This document shows positions 34,556 to 46,700 of a DNA stretch of 64,000 bases, in pieces. The position numbers and the translations under genes were made by a program. The stretch's first letter is position 1. Every line of letters begins with the position of its first letter. The stretch spans positions 7,785-71,784 of the forward strand of contig QZLH01000485.1 of assembly GCA_003833135.1 (NCBI GenBank). Direction: 5' to 3'. The notes under the pieces are model-generated. The model was given only the letters and a program-made list of their open reading frames with translations. It did not search any database and was not told the DNA's origin. Origin of the DNA: Oehlia diaphana (lineage: Eukaryota; Glomeromycota; Glomeromycetes; Glomerales; Glomeraceae).

Positions 34556-36086
34556 TTTTTTTTAAAATAACAACAAATTGCGGGAAGAAAAGAAAAAAGA
34601 GAAAAAAACTATTTAAGCCGCAATTGTTTTTGTATGACATAAATGTAGTACAAAATCCAAATGTGTGATATGACAACATGATCAACTGTTGATCAAAAAA
34701 AGTGGCTTAGACAAGACGCTAATTATTAATTTAAATATATAGCAGATCGTATTTCTTATTGATATTTTTATGGATCAGTTACAAGACATTAGTTTTCGTG
34801 GTATAAACCAGTTATTTCATTCACGAATCAGCCTCGATTTCAGCTCCGCCGTGATAATCAATGATATCTATGGCTTCCCGTGAAATAACGGTAATAATAG
34901 TACATATTTTTGTTGAATATTTGTTACACCACATATCACCCAAAGTTTTCATAATAATTATAATAATTGAACGATATGGTGGCTATGTTGGCTAATAATT
35001 TTTATAATTTATTTTCTTTATCGATAAATTTGATATTCTCTAAGCTTCGTGCGTGGGATTTATTTATAGTGTAAAAAAACGCAAATTATTGATTTAATTT
35101 CATATTAATCAAAATTTTTGTGATGCTACTCGCAAGTGCTAATAATATTTTATTTTGAGAGAACAAATTTCCTCTTGGCATACGCTTTGCTTAAATCGCA
35201 TTAATAATCAGAATTCTTGTTGGCATAGATAAATCTGCATCAAAAGATTCATATTGAATTTTTAATGAAAAACTAAAAGTAAATGAATAAAGATTAAGAT
35301 TTTTGACACATAATCATTAAAAATTCCGTCGCGACGTTCACTGTATTTCAATGACCATGACATCAATGACAAGAGTTCATTGATCGTTGTAGCGTAGACA
35401 AATTATTACCAAATTAGATACAATAAATGTTAAAATAGTTTAATGCTAATGTTCATTAAAATTGCCAAATATAAGTCATCTCCTTTCATACAAACGTATT
35501 TTAAGGAATTATTAATTCCGGATTAATGTCTCAGCATTTCAAAATATCGTCTTTCATATAATTCATACTTTGGTGTTGACATCTACTTACATAATTTGTG
35601 GATTGAAAAAGATCTCATTATTGACCTAAATGCAAAATCATTGAAGTTACGATTAGCAATGATAATTTATCTAATTAAGGAATAAATTTTTCGGTCGCAT
35701 AAAAACTGACATTTTTTGTAGATATTTGATTTTATGAATGAAAATCAACAAACAAAAACATTGTTATTTTTCCAAGAAAAGAGTCTCAATGATAAAATAT
35801 CCATCTTCCGTATTTATTTCAATAAAGTTAGCATATTTATATGTTTAGAATTATTCGTGATATATCACAAAAACTGTACAAGGAAGTTCGGTAATAACCT
35901 TTCGGCAAATGTGCCAAATTTAGCGAGATAAAAAATAATATTTTAGCTAATTAAGGTTAGACAACATCAGTTGACCAAGATTAACATTATTATAAAAAAA
36001 TTAAAATGTGCAACATATGTGATCAAGTCTGCTGATTGTCCCACAATAGCAAAATTTCATTAATGTTTTTTAAAATCAATTTCAAT
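34556..36086. other. Divergent intergenic region
   Basis: It lies between the minus-strand F-box gene and the plus-strand stomatin gene. CpG is frequent here, in contrast to the block that starts at 38.3 kb. A 65-codon frame at 35734-35931 has no domain. Confidence 0.5.
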
Positions 36087-36094
36087 ATAAAAAG
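36087..36094 (+). promoter_or_regulatory. TATA box of stomatin gene
   Basis: TATAAAAA lies 77 bp upstream of the ATG at 36171. A CTCTTACTCTCCC tract lies between. Confidence 0.55.
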
Positions 36095-36170
36095 CATATC
36101 AAATTTCAACGATCTTTTAAATATTAGATAATATCTCTTACTCTCCCGAATTTTTTAAAAGAAATAAATT

Positions 36171-37779
36171 ATGTCAACAAGCGCAACAAATCCTCATGAC
36201 TCCAATAATTCTCAAGGTTATAATGTAACAATAACCACGCAGGTTTGTAAAAGGTAAATAATATACTCTTATTTATTTATATTAACCATTTTAATAATGA
36301 ATTATAGCCAGAGAGTAAAAAGCAAATGCAGCAATCCTATGCTGCTGAGTATCCAATAGCAGATAATTCTCATACTTTTTATGGTGGAATGCTAAATTGT
36401 CTTGGGAGTTGTGTTGGTTTTATTGGCTCAGTAAGTTTTACTATAATTTGATCCGCAGCATTTTAATTATTCCAAATTAATGTTATCATTGTTAATTAAT
36501 TAAATAGATTCCTGTTTGTCCATGCCCCAGTCCTTATAAAAAAATTGAACAAGGCCATGTTGGATTAATTACTCAATTTGGTAAATGGAGTAACCTTTTT
36601 TTATGAATAGGAAAACTACTAGAATATTATTAATTTTTCTTTTTTTAAAAAAAATCAAGGTAAATTTTATAAAATCGTTGATCCCGGCTTGATTAAAGTA
36701 AATCTGTTCACCGAACATGTTCATGAAGTCGATGTTAAGGTATTATTATACTTTGGTAAACTCGTTGTTTTGATCACCTTTTGATCTCATATTTGAATTA
36801 ATAGATCCAAATCACAGAAATTCCACATCAATATATTATGACAAAGGTATTTTTTAATTGTATTATTTATTTATTTTTTTTTTTATTGTAATATTATTAA
36901 ATTTTATGATTTTTTTTTTTATGATAAATTAGGATAATGTATATGTTGAAATTTTTTCTGTTATCTATTGGCATGTAGTTGACCCTTATCAAACAATGTT
37001 TGGTATTGCGGATGTTCGTAAAGCTCTTATTGAACGGTTAGTTATATTAATTTCGTGTTTTCTTTAATATAATTTGAAATTTGCTAATTTTTTTTATTTA
37101 AAAATAGTACTCAAACCACGCTTCGCCAAACTCTTGGTGCACGTATTCTTCAAGACTGTATTGAAAATCGGGATGCAATTGCTTTTGAAATTAAAGAAAC
37201 TATCGATAAACCTGCTAATAGTTGGGGTGTAAAAGTATATAATTGCAATAATTCTGAAATTCTTTTTTAGTTTGGTAAGTTTTAACTTCAAACATATTTT
37301 ATAGGTTGAGAGTATCTTAATTAAAGATATAGTGTTTTCTAAGGAATTACAAGAATCTCTTTCAACAGCTGCTCAACAAAAGAGAATTGGTGAGAGTAAA
37401 GTTATTGCTGCGCAAGCTGAAGGTATTTAAATTTATTTACACAATATTTTCCCTTTAATATTTTCACTTTACTTACTCATTTTTTTAATTAGTTGATGCT
37501 GCTAAATTAATGAAACAGGCTGCTGAACTTCTAAATTCGCCAGCTGCTATGGTAAGTTCTTATCCAAATAATATACGAATTTTAAGTATCTTATTATTAA
37601 TTAATTTTGTCTTCTATTACTTCTATTAGCAAATTCGATATCTTGAAACAATGTCATCGATGTCCAAAGCTTCAGGAACTAAAGTTATTTTCATGCCATA
37701 TAGCACAAATGATGGTTCTAATAAAAATTTTGATCTTATTAAAGCTTCTGTTTATGAACAAATTGCCGATCAAAAATAA
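36171..37779 (+). CDS. Stomatin/prohibitin-family (SPFH/Band 7) membrane protein
   Basis: Ten short exons, read by frame and GT-AG signals: 36171-36242, 36308-36430, 36508-36580, 36660-36739, 36805-36846, 36933-37036, 37108-37234, 37305-37422, 37493-37551 and 37630-37779. All junctions are in phase, giving 315 residues. A Cys-rich hydrophobic hairpin segment (GGMLNCLGSCVGFIGSIPVC then PCPSPYKKIEQGHVGL) is followed by the SPFH domain: FGKFYKIVDPGL, VDVKIQITEIPHQ, EIFSVIYWHVVDP and RKALIERTQTTLRQTLGARI. A helical tail follows with AAQQKRIGESKVIAAQAE and RYLETMSSMSKAS. Stomatins sit on the inner face of membranes through a hairpin, oligomerise and organise cholesterol-rich domains. The cysteines around the hairpin are likely palmitoylation sites (inference). 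The first donor is GTTTGT rather than GTAAGT. Partners are unknown. Confidence 0.9.
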
Positions 37780-40557
37780 TATGTAACCGATTAATGATTT
37801 ATCTTCTTAATAAGTTGATTTTTTTCTTTGCCATAATGTTTCTAGATATTTTAATAATTTTTGAAGAGAGTTTTAAATAAGATATTACTATTATTCCAAT
37901 AAAAAATCAAGTTACATAATAAGTACAATAAATGCTATTTTCCATTATCCTTTATATCGTTTCATCGTTATAATTCTCAAAAGAATTTTTTACATATTAT
38001 TTTATATTATGGGACAAGTATACTGGGATTCTATAATGGATTAGATCAAACTTCATTATAAACCTTTAATTCAATTTATAATTTTTATTCTACACTCATT
38101 ATTTTTTCGATTAATTAATTGACTATTTTCCTCAATACCTATAAATTTATGTACGGAAAGGGTCTCTTTTGCATACGCTCATCATAATACATCTTTCGAA
38201 CGTTTAATGTAACATTAATGTATAAATTATGTAACAAATAATGCCGAAATTGAATCACGCGATTTAATGACTTATGCTTGGAAGGTTGGAAGGATAGCAA
38301 AATTATATGTAGCTAAAATCATGGTGTTCTAAATTTTACACTACTTTTACTATTTAATTTACTTACAATTTTATTGGTTACTCCAAAAGTTTAATACTTT
38401 AATTATAAATTTCCAGGATCTCTCTTCCAATTTGTTAAAAGATAGCTATACACTTTTATATGTATATATTTTAAAAAATATTTTATTTTGCAAATTAAAA
38501 AATCTTTATAACTGACTACCTTTAAATTAAAAGAAAAATAATAATTTTGTATTAAAAAAAATAAAAAAATATGATTTATTTTATATATTTTATAAGAATT
38601 TTGAACTTATTTAATTTTCATTTTTAGTGAAATTTATAATTTTATTTTACCACTGGTAATTATTACCTTAATTTTGTATTATATGTTATAATTGTTAAAC
38701 AGAAGTTTTTCATAAATTTTTTAAACTAAAATTTCTTTTCAATTACAAATGAATGTTTAATTAAATATTATTCTTTATTAATTTTTATAGGATTCAATAT
38801 ATTATTTTTAATATAAATTACTGTATTTTATTGAAAATTATAAATACACTCTAGTATTTAATATTATAGTTACTCTATTTTTTATTTATTATTTTAACTT
38901 TTTTAATAGATTAACTAAGCTAATTTATCAATAATAATTATATTCCTATTCTTATAAGTTTTCAAATTTTTTTTTATTTTACAATATTTGCAATATAAAA
39001 AAATAGTACTAATTGAAACTTTTTTTTAACTATTTTAAAAATATTAAGTAATTTTAATTAGTATAACTTTAATTTAAACTATAATTTTTAAGATAAGTAT
39101 ATACAATACTATAGTATTAAATACTAGTGTATTATTAGTAATATAATTTAAAAAAGTTATTATTTATAAGTAAAAAAATATTTTTAATACTTTAAAATAT
39201 AACTTTATTATTTATTATTTTGATTATATAAAATTATCTTTTATACCTAAATAAAGTTATTTAATAAGATAAAACTGTTTATATTTTAATTTTTATAAAG
39301 TTAAATTTAATATATATATATAACAAATATATTTTATAATAATATTAACTTTTACATTTTTGTTTTTTTTTATTTATTAATTTGAAAATATAATTTTATA
39401 TATTTAGTCAAATTATTTTATTAATTAGAAGTTATTTAGTAAGTCAATTCTATTAGTATTTTTATAATATTACTAATTTTTAAACTTTTTATTTATTTGC
39501 TAATTTTACAGTATAATTTCATTATTTTAATTAAATAAAAATTAATTTTCTTTATTAATTAAAAGATATAAAAGATATTTAATAAAATTAAAATTATTTA
39601 TATATTAATTTTTATAAATATGAGTACAATACCTATAGAAAAAAATCCTATCTTTTATAATAATATTAGCTTTTAAATTTTTTTTTTTCTGTTTACTTAT
39701 TTTAATTTTACTATTTTAGCCAAATAAAATTAACTTTTTTTATTTATTAAAAGTTATTTGGCAAAATTAAATTTATCAATTTTATTAATATAATAGATTA
39801 ATTTTATATTCAATTTTTATATATATTATATACTGTAATATATTATTAAATAGAAATATTTTTTAATTAAAATAAAATATAAATAATAGATTATTTAATT
39901 AGTATTATTTTTAATTTATAAATATAAATAAAATATACTAAATTGCTAATAATGAAAAATTTTAAATTTGTATATAAGTTATTTTAATTTAAAGTTATAA
40001 TTAATTATAATATTTAATAATTGCAATTTAAATATACAATTACTTGAAATCATAGTATATTTATAATTTTTTTTCCTAATTAATTTTTAATAAAATTTAT
40101 AATATAATTATTATACATACTGTTCAAATTATTTTGGGATGCCATAATTCATTCAGTTTATATATAATTTACTATGTAAAGTGCCAAAATAATTTGGAAT
40201 ACCATAATTGAATTTGGGATTTTACTTATAATTATGGCAGCTCAAAATAATTTGGGTGGCATGTATAATAATTATAAAAGAAAATTTAAATTAATAAAAA
40301 AATATAAATTATTTTTAAGTTCATGGAAAAAAAAAGTAAATTAACTAAGTATCAAACAAGGTGGTAGTGGTAATACAAAAGCAAAGCTTTAGTAAGATGT
40401 GTCAAATATATTTCTTGACAGTCATTGCTAATATTCTGCTGAACTGTATGCGATTAAGTGAAAAATATTAAAAAAAATATAAGGTATTACTTAAAAAACT
40501 ACTTTTTAAAAATTCTTATTTACACCTTTAATTAAAAAATATTTTATTTAAGATGAT
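37780..40557. other. AT-rich noncoding sequence entering a CpG-free block
   Basis: From about 38.3 kb to 40.45 kb I find no CG dinucleotide at all. No frame of note. One MITE at 40116-40263. Confidence 0.6.
40116..40263. mobile_element. TA-flanked MITE, AAATTATTTTGGG arms
   Basis: The left end reads CATACTGTTCAAATTATTTT and continues GGGATGCCATAATT. The right end is its inverse with a few mismatches (tip CATGCCACCCAAATTATTTT). Both ends border TA. The 148-bp interior holds another copy of the AATAATTTGGAATACCATAATT block. Tc1/mariner-like by target site and tip style. Confidence 0.7.
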
Positions 40558-40930
40558 ATGGATCATAATAAAAAATTAGGTAATAATCCAATTGAAGTAA
40601 AATATAAAGCAAAAGTTGAAGAAATTCTTGATGGAAATCACTTAAGTTTAATTCCAAAATTACTAAAAAGTAATTTGGACCAAAATGATGAAGTTAATAT
40701 TGAAAAGGAAGCTCTATTTAATGAAATTATTGGTTGAAGTAAATGAAAGAACAGGTCTGATGAATCTATCCAAGAAAATGAATTGCAAAAGCTAACAGGT
40801 CTGAAGTAAGAAAAGTTAAAAATATGTTGAAAAATCTAATTTATCAAAGAAAGGAAGAACAAGAAAATAGAAAAATAGAATAAAAAAGAAGAGAAATTGA
40901 ACAAAAGGAAAGGGAAGAGTGAAGGTAACA
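40558..40930 (+). pseudogene. Decayed reading frame beside Harbinger-type transposase
   Basis: A 59-codon frame (MDHNKKLGNNPIEVKYKAKV, ...LIPKLLKSNLDQND) ends at TGA 40735-40737. Coding-like sequence continues with further stops (RSDESIQENELQKLTG) and then, in another frame, a charged coiled-coil-like stretch (LKNLIYQRKEEQENRKIE, stop, KRREIEQKEREE). PIF/Harbinger elements usually carry a second, Myb/SANT-like gene next to the transposase. This may be its remnant, but no SANT motif is visible. Confidence 0.4.
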
Positions 40931-41096
40931 GGAGTTTAATTTACTAATTTTTGCTTTGAATTTTACAAATAAAAATATGATGTTCTCTTAAAATAATGAT
41001 ATGTAATTATTAATATAATTATAAATTATCTTTAATATACTAATTATTTTATAATAGTTTCTTTATTTTTATTATCAATCTAGTTTATTTAATATA

Positions 41097-41234
41097 ATGC
41101 AATTCATGGATACTTCATATATTGATACTTCACAAATTAATTATACTCATACTTCACAAATTGATCGTACATGTACTTCACAAATTGATTGTACATGTAC
41201 TCCACAAATTGATTCTACTTTGCAATTTGAATGA
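41097..41234 (+). CDS. Small frame of 8-residue repeats
   Basis: A 45-codon frame made of ~24-bp units encoding variants of T-S-Q-I-D-x-T-C (DTSYIDTSQINYTHTSQIDR, then CTSQIDCTCTPQIDSTLQFE, stop). It is preceded by an acceptor-like TATCAATCTAG, so it could be the last exon of the neighbouring broken gene at 40558-40930. Translation is unproven. Confidence 0.35.
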   Translation: MQFMDTSYIDTSQINYTHTSQIDRTCTSQIDCTCTPQIDSTLQFE

Positions 41235-41456
41235 ACTCTATATTACATATTTTCTCACCTTAAGATTTAGATGAAATTTAATCTGTTGTAATTATAAAAA
41301 ATATAACCAAATAAAGTCAATTATTCAAAAAAAAATTTAATTTTTTTTTATTTTAGTATTTATCATTTATTCTAATACTTCAATATCAATTTCATCTTCA
41401 CTATCACTAATAATATTATATCTGCTTCTTCTATTATCTTGTGAAATTTTTTTATT

Positions 41457-42720
41457 TCACAAATAATTTGCTAAATTATCTCTAATGGTATTGGTTACTT
41501 CAGAAGCATTATTATTATTTGATAAGGTATAAAAATTATTTTGGTCATCAAAATATTCATCATCATCTAACATATCTTTCTCTCTTTCTTCACAAATATT
41601 ATGTAAAATACAAGATGTTATTACAATCATAATAGCTGTTTCTAATGATATTGCTATAGGATTAATGAGACATCTAAATCTTGATTTCAATTTTCCAAAA
41701 GCTTGTTCAATACTTATCTGAGTTTGAAAATGTTTGGTATTATAATAAGTTTGTATTTGTGTTAATCTTCCATTATCACAGTCAGCATCATCAAAAATAT
41801 ATGTATTTGAAGGAATAACAGAAAAAAAAGAACTAAATACATAATATAATAGAGAATTATGAAATATTCTATTATCATGAGTTGATCTAGGATATTCAAC
41901 AAAAATATCAATAAATCTTCCATATGAATTAATAACTGCTTGTAAAACAATTGAATAAAAATCCTTTCTATTATAATAATCCATAAGATATTTTTTAGGA
42001 GTTTTAATTGATATATAACTACTATCAATAGCTCCTATGGCATATGGAATATCAGCTTTCTTTTGAATTTTTTTGCAATATTACTAAATTGAGTATAGTT
42101 ATTGAAAAATCTATTAAAAATTATAATAATTAATATTTATTTATTAATTCATTAAAACTTTAATTACTACTAAACTCTTATCTAATTTTTGATAAAAAAA
42201 ATGATATTTACCATATATAGCAGGCTACAGTACCCCGGGTATCTTGCAAAAATCGGGGGTTTGATCCTGTACCCCTAAGTATTAAACAAAGCCTAAAAAT
42301 TCCATTTTTTGCGAATATCTCACGATCTACTAGTCCAATTTGAACGATCTTTTTTTTATTTTGAAGAGCTCAATGAGAGCTATCAAACAAAAAAAAAGAT
42401 CGCTCAAATATGATTACTGGATCACAAGATAATTGCAAAATATCCCCCTGGATACTATACAATTCTATAAAATTTTTCAAGGGAGGTACTATGCATAGGG
42501 GGGGTACTATGGCCCGCGATATATGGTAATTGCATATAATACTGATCTGATAATAAAATATATAGTTGTTTCTTCTAATGTAAACAATTGTTCAAGTATC
42601 CTATAGCTTTGACCAGTAACTAAAAACCATAAAATTACTGAAACTTTCTGTTTAATAAAAATCTTAGAGCACCTCTTGAGTTATTTCTTTGCAATAATAT
42701 AGGTGCTATCTCAGTACACA
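41457..42720 (-). pseudogene. PIF/Harbinger-type (HARBI1-like) transposase, disrupted
   Basis: The intact 3' part (41984-41457 and in-frame sequence back to ~42060) encodes a DDE-type nuclease: PYAIGAIDSSYI carries the first Asp, FVEYPRSTHDNRIFHNS the second with its H-D-x-R motif, and SIEQAFGKLKSRFRCL is the hallmark of HARBI1-like proteins. The frame then closes with ILHNICEE and an acidic end. Upstream, KKFKRK and the following segment are out of frame by one base near a poly(A) run at ~42068. Further up, VSVILWFLVTGQSYRILEQL (about 42650-42590) is the expected N-terminal helix region, also frame-shifted. A 316-bp MITE sits between these parts. The transposase cannot be made as one protein from this copy unless introns repair it, and the MITE makes that unlikely. 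Confidence 0.8.
42211..42526. mobile_element. Fully palindromic 316-bp MITE nested in the transposase
   Basis: It begins TA then CCATATATAGCAGGCTACAG, followed by TACCCC, and ends GGGGTACTATGGCCCGCGAT, then ATATGG and TA. Almost the whole element folds on itself: TTTGCGAATATCTCACGATC on the left pairs with GATCACAAGATAATTGCAAA on the right, and the centre is AAGAGCTC / GAGAGCT between two runs ending in GATC. TA flanks both sides. It resembles a Tc1/mariner-type foldback MITE. The remnant at 28761-28840 shares its right tip. Confidence 0.85.
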
Positions 42721-42945
42721 ACTACTCAAATATAGTTTTTGTTATTCTAAAATAGCGCTTAAATTCCATATTTTTCCAATTGCTACATATATTATTAAAC
42801 TAATAAAAGTTTTGAGCTTTTCTTGCTTATGAACTGCTCTTAAAGAATTATTCCTTTCAATAACATTTATACACTTATAATAAAATTGTTGTAATAACCA
42901 AAAATTAATCAACGGATAAATAATTAGCCGATGGGTAAACATTTA
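42721..42945 (-). other. Possible 5' end of the Harbinger-type element
   Basis: A 66-codon minus frame (42942-42742) begins MFTHRLIIYPLINFW and contains NVIERNNSLRAVHKQEKLKT. It lies where a transposase N-terminus would start, but has no recognisable motif. Confidence 0.3.
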
Positions 42946-43148
42946 ACTGAAGGAATAATATTTAACCAGAATAGTTAAAAAAAAATAATAGAATATAGTT
43001 ACACAATATTATTTATAGTTATTTATTTTTAGAATAATTTTATTTATAGTTTAGTTTAGTCACGAGATAGTCACATGATAATATAGAAAAAATAGAAATA
43101 GTAGAAATAGTTTTCTTAAATTGTTATAAAAAGGAGTGGTTTTCGACA
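42946..43148. repeat. 203-bp repeat, left copy at assembly gap
   Basis: It starts ACTGAAGGAATAATATTTAA and ends GGAGTGGTTTTCGACA, base for base identical to 43593-43795. The pair exactly brackets the gap. Confidence 0.95.
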
Positions 43149-43592
43149 NNNNNNNNNNNNNNNNNNNNNNNNNNNNNNNNNNNNNNNNNNNNNNNNNNNN
43201 NNNNNNNNNNNNNNNNNNNNNNNNNNNNNNNNNNNNNNNNNNNNNNNNNNNNNNNNNNNNNNNNNNNNNNNNNNNNNNNNNNNNNNNNNNNNNNNNNNNN
43301 NNNNNNNNNNNNNNNNNNNNNNNNNNNNNNNNNNNNNNNNNNNNNNNNNNNNNNNNNNNNNNNNNNNNNNNNNNNNNNNNNNNNNNNNNNNNNNNNNNNN
43401 NNNNNNNNNNNNNNNNNNNNNNNNNNNNNNNNNNNNNNNNNNNNNNNNNNNNNNNNNNNNNNNNNNNNNNNNNNNNNNNNNNNNNNNNNNNNNNNNNNNN
43501 NNNNNNNNNNNNNNNNNNNNNNNNNNNNNNNNNNNNNNNNNNNNNNNNNNNNNNNNNNNNNNNNNNNNNNNNNNNNNNNNNNNNNNNNNNNN
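43149..43592. other. Assembly gap (444 N)
   Basis: Unknown bases. The apparent 153-codon frame across it is an artefact of N translation. Confidence 1.
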
Positions 43593-43795
43593 ACTGAAGG
43601 AATAATATTTAACCAGAATAGTTAAAAAAAAATAATAGAATATAGTTACACAATATTATTTATAGTTATTTATTTTTAGAATAATTTTATTTATAGTTTA
43701 GTTTAGTCACGAGATAGTCACATGATAATATAGAAAAAATAGAAATAGTAGAAATAGTTTTCTTAAATTGTTATAAAAAGGAGTGGTTTTCGACA
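43593..43795. repeat. 203-bp repeat, right copy at assembly gap
   Basis: Identical to 42946-43148 in the same orientation. After it the sequence is unique again (AGATTTCCACATTCCAG). Confidence 0.95.
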
Positions 43796-46700
43796 AGATT
43801 TCCACATTCCAGTTGATTCCAGTCCAGTTTATTTTAAATAAAGATAATAAATAATTAAATTTGTCAACAAAATTTAACACATTCTTTTTGCCGTTTTCTT
43901 ATGAGTAAAACGTGCCACAATAATTTTATTATTGGTTAATAAATAAAATATGAAGAAACTATCGCAAATTGAAATTTTGATAGGAAATTTTAATTTTTAT
44001 CTTAATTTTTGTTCTAACCAAGCGATGTTATTTTAAGAACTCTCACCACATCGATGGCAACATACGATAAATTTTTATCCTATGGGTGGTGGGTGTCACA
44101 TTGTAAATCATTATTATCATCAGATGTTTCTTCAAAGGATAAATCAGTTTAATCCAAAAAAATTAAATATATAATTAAAATAAACAAAGAATGTCTTTGA
44201 ATATTCATTATTATTAAATTTTTAGGTTTAAACTAAAATGTATTAAAGGTGCTATATGAAAATTTAAAATCTCGTATTTGTAAATACAGATTGAATTTTA
44301 TAAGAATCTGGTTAAATCCAAATAGATTGGCAATCTGATTTAAATCTAATCTAAATGAATTTATAAATGCACCTAATATATCAAGTTTTTAATAGTATAT
44401 TGGTATATCAAATATTGGTATATTAAGGTTAGACTGTATTAAAAATGAAAGTAATAGGTGGATAGAAAGAGAAAAATAAGTGTTTTTTTATTTTTTTTAT
44501 AATTTTACACTATAATTTTTGTAATAATCAATAAAAGTTATTTCATTTTTACTTAGAAAATTTTTAAAAATATTTTTTTTGATAAATTTTACAGTAAATT
44601 TTAAAATAAAAATTCTGCATATTGGTGGTATTACAAAAAATATGAATAAATCTATAAATATCTATTCAATCATAATAAAAATTTATATGTAAGTAGATTT
44701 GAACCTGTTGAATAACTTTATTTAAGAAGATTTTAGATATTTCCTTTGACTAAAATGCCTAAATTACGCTATAAAGTTACAGAACAGATATATAAAAATA
44801 TTAATAAGAAACATTTATAAGTTGTAATATTATGAATGCGATGCGGTAAATCTTAATTTTGGGCAGAATTATAAAAATCTTAATTCTGGCTAAAGTTATG
44901 TATTACTTATATTTTTAATTATAATTATTTTATATTCATTTTCATGAAATCTATGACTTAAAACTAAGATGAAAAATTAAATTATGGCGTATATTAGTTT
45001 TATTAATATGAAAATTTTTTGAAAATTCAGTATAATATATTTTCACTATATCAAAAATTTTTTCGCTAAACCAGATATCCTGATAAACCAGATATTTTTA
45101 GTAGAACTGATAGATCCAGTTTATTGAAATTTACTGTGTATAATGCTATAAGTCTATAATATAAACTAAAAATCATATAATAGTAAAATTTTTGATGGTA
45201 TTATTAGAGTAAAAAAATAGCTAATTAAGTCATATAATCATATTATAATAAGGATCTGAAGAAATTAAAGAGTTTTAACAAGTTAATAAAATGGCATAAT
45301 AATAAAACTTTGCTAAAATATATAAAAATCTTATTAAAAAATTGGTAAAATTTTGAAAAAAAGTAAAATTTGATATCTTATTATAAATGCAAATTCTATT
45401 AGAATTATAATAAAATTATAATAGTAAAATTTTTAAAAAGCTGATCATAAAGGTTTAGGTTAGTATTAGTCTCTATAAATAATTGTAAATCCAAAAATCA
45501 AGTAAATATAATAGTTATAAATCAAAATTACCATCTTTTAGCTAACCATAATAATGTAATATTACAGCTAATTTACAACTTATATTTACAACTGCTAAAA
45601 GTTATAATTTAATATATAATAATTATTACTATTTATAGCAATTAATATTAATTTAGATGACTTTAGTTAATTATTTTCTTTTATAATCAATTTTTTGTAA
45701 ATTGGATATCATTTAAAAAAAAATAATCAGTATACCATATATAATTACTTTCAAAAATAATTATTTTAAAAAAATGTAATATTTAATTATTATTATACTC
45801 ATCTCTGATAATATTTACAGTAATTATCTTTTTAAGAAAAGCATTTTTAAAATTAGAATATATATTAAAATTATATTTTTGATCTAAGTTATTGAGAAAT
45901 TTACCAATTAAAAGTAATATACTTGGTAATATAAAATGAATATATCTATTTATATTATTAGAATTACATAATATTGACTGTTTTTGAAAAGTAGAATTGG
46001 AATAAAGTTGGAATGGTAATTGAATAATAATAGGAGTAGGAGTAGCAAGTATTATTTATAGTAACTTACTTGTGTTTGAATTGTCAAATTATTCTTATTA
46101 ACAGATATACTTAATTTTGCATTAAATAATAAATAAGATAAAGGTACTTTGTAAGTAGCTTTTTTATTTATCTAAATAAAAATTATAAATTTTTATTTGA
46201 ATTTATATAAATATATTGTAAAACTTATGATTAAAATTAGTGTCCCATATATGTGATTCAAAATGATTCACATAGACTTGCATATCATAAATAATATAGT
46301 TAAAGTATTATAAAAATTAGCATTTTATCATATAAAAATTAATTCAAAACTCAATTCAATTCAACTTATAAGGAATACTAACTTAAGTTATAATCTAACA
46401 GAATTAAGCTGTAAATGCTGATTATCTTAAATAAAATATGATATTACAGTAGTATATAAGGACTCTGAACAATACTGATACAACTTATATTTAAGTTTAC
46501 TTAAAGTTTATATTAAAATTTTTCAAAAGTTGTATATTACAAAAGGTATTTTTAAAGTTTCATTATCTTACATATCCTTATTTTTAACATAACCAATAAT
46601 TCAATGGTAATAAAATTTATATCATTGGATTTGTCTTGATAAGAGAATTTTAATAATAGAAAATTGCATTTTTGATTTAATATTAATAGAATTATATTAG

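Noticed and set aside
43136..43597. 153-codon frame
   Set aside because: It is translated from N bases in the assembly gap.
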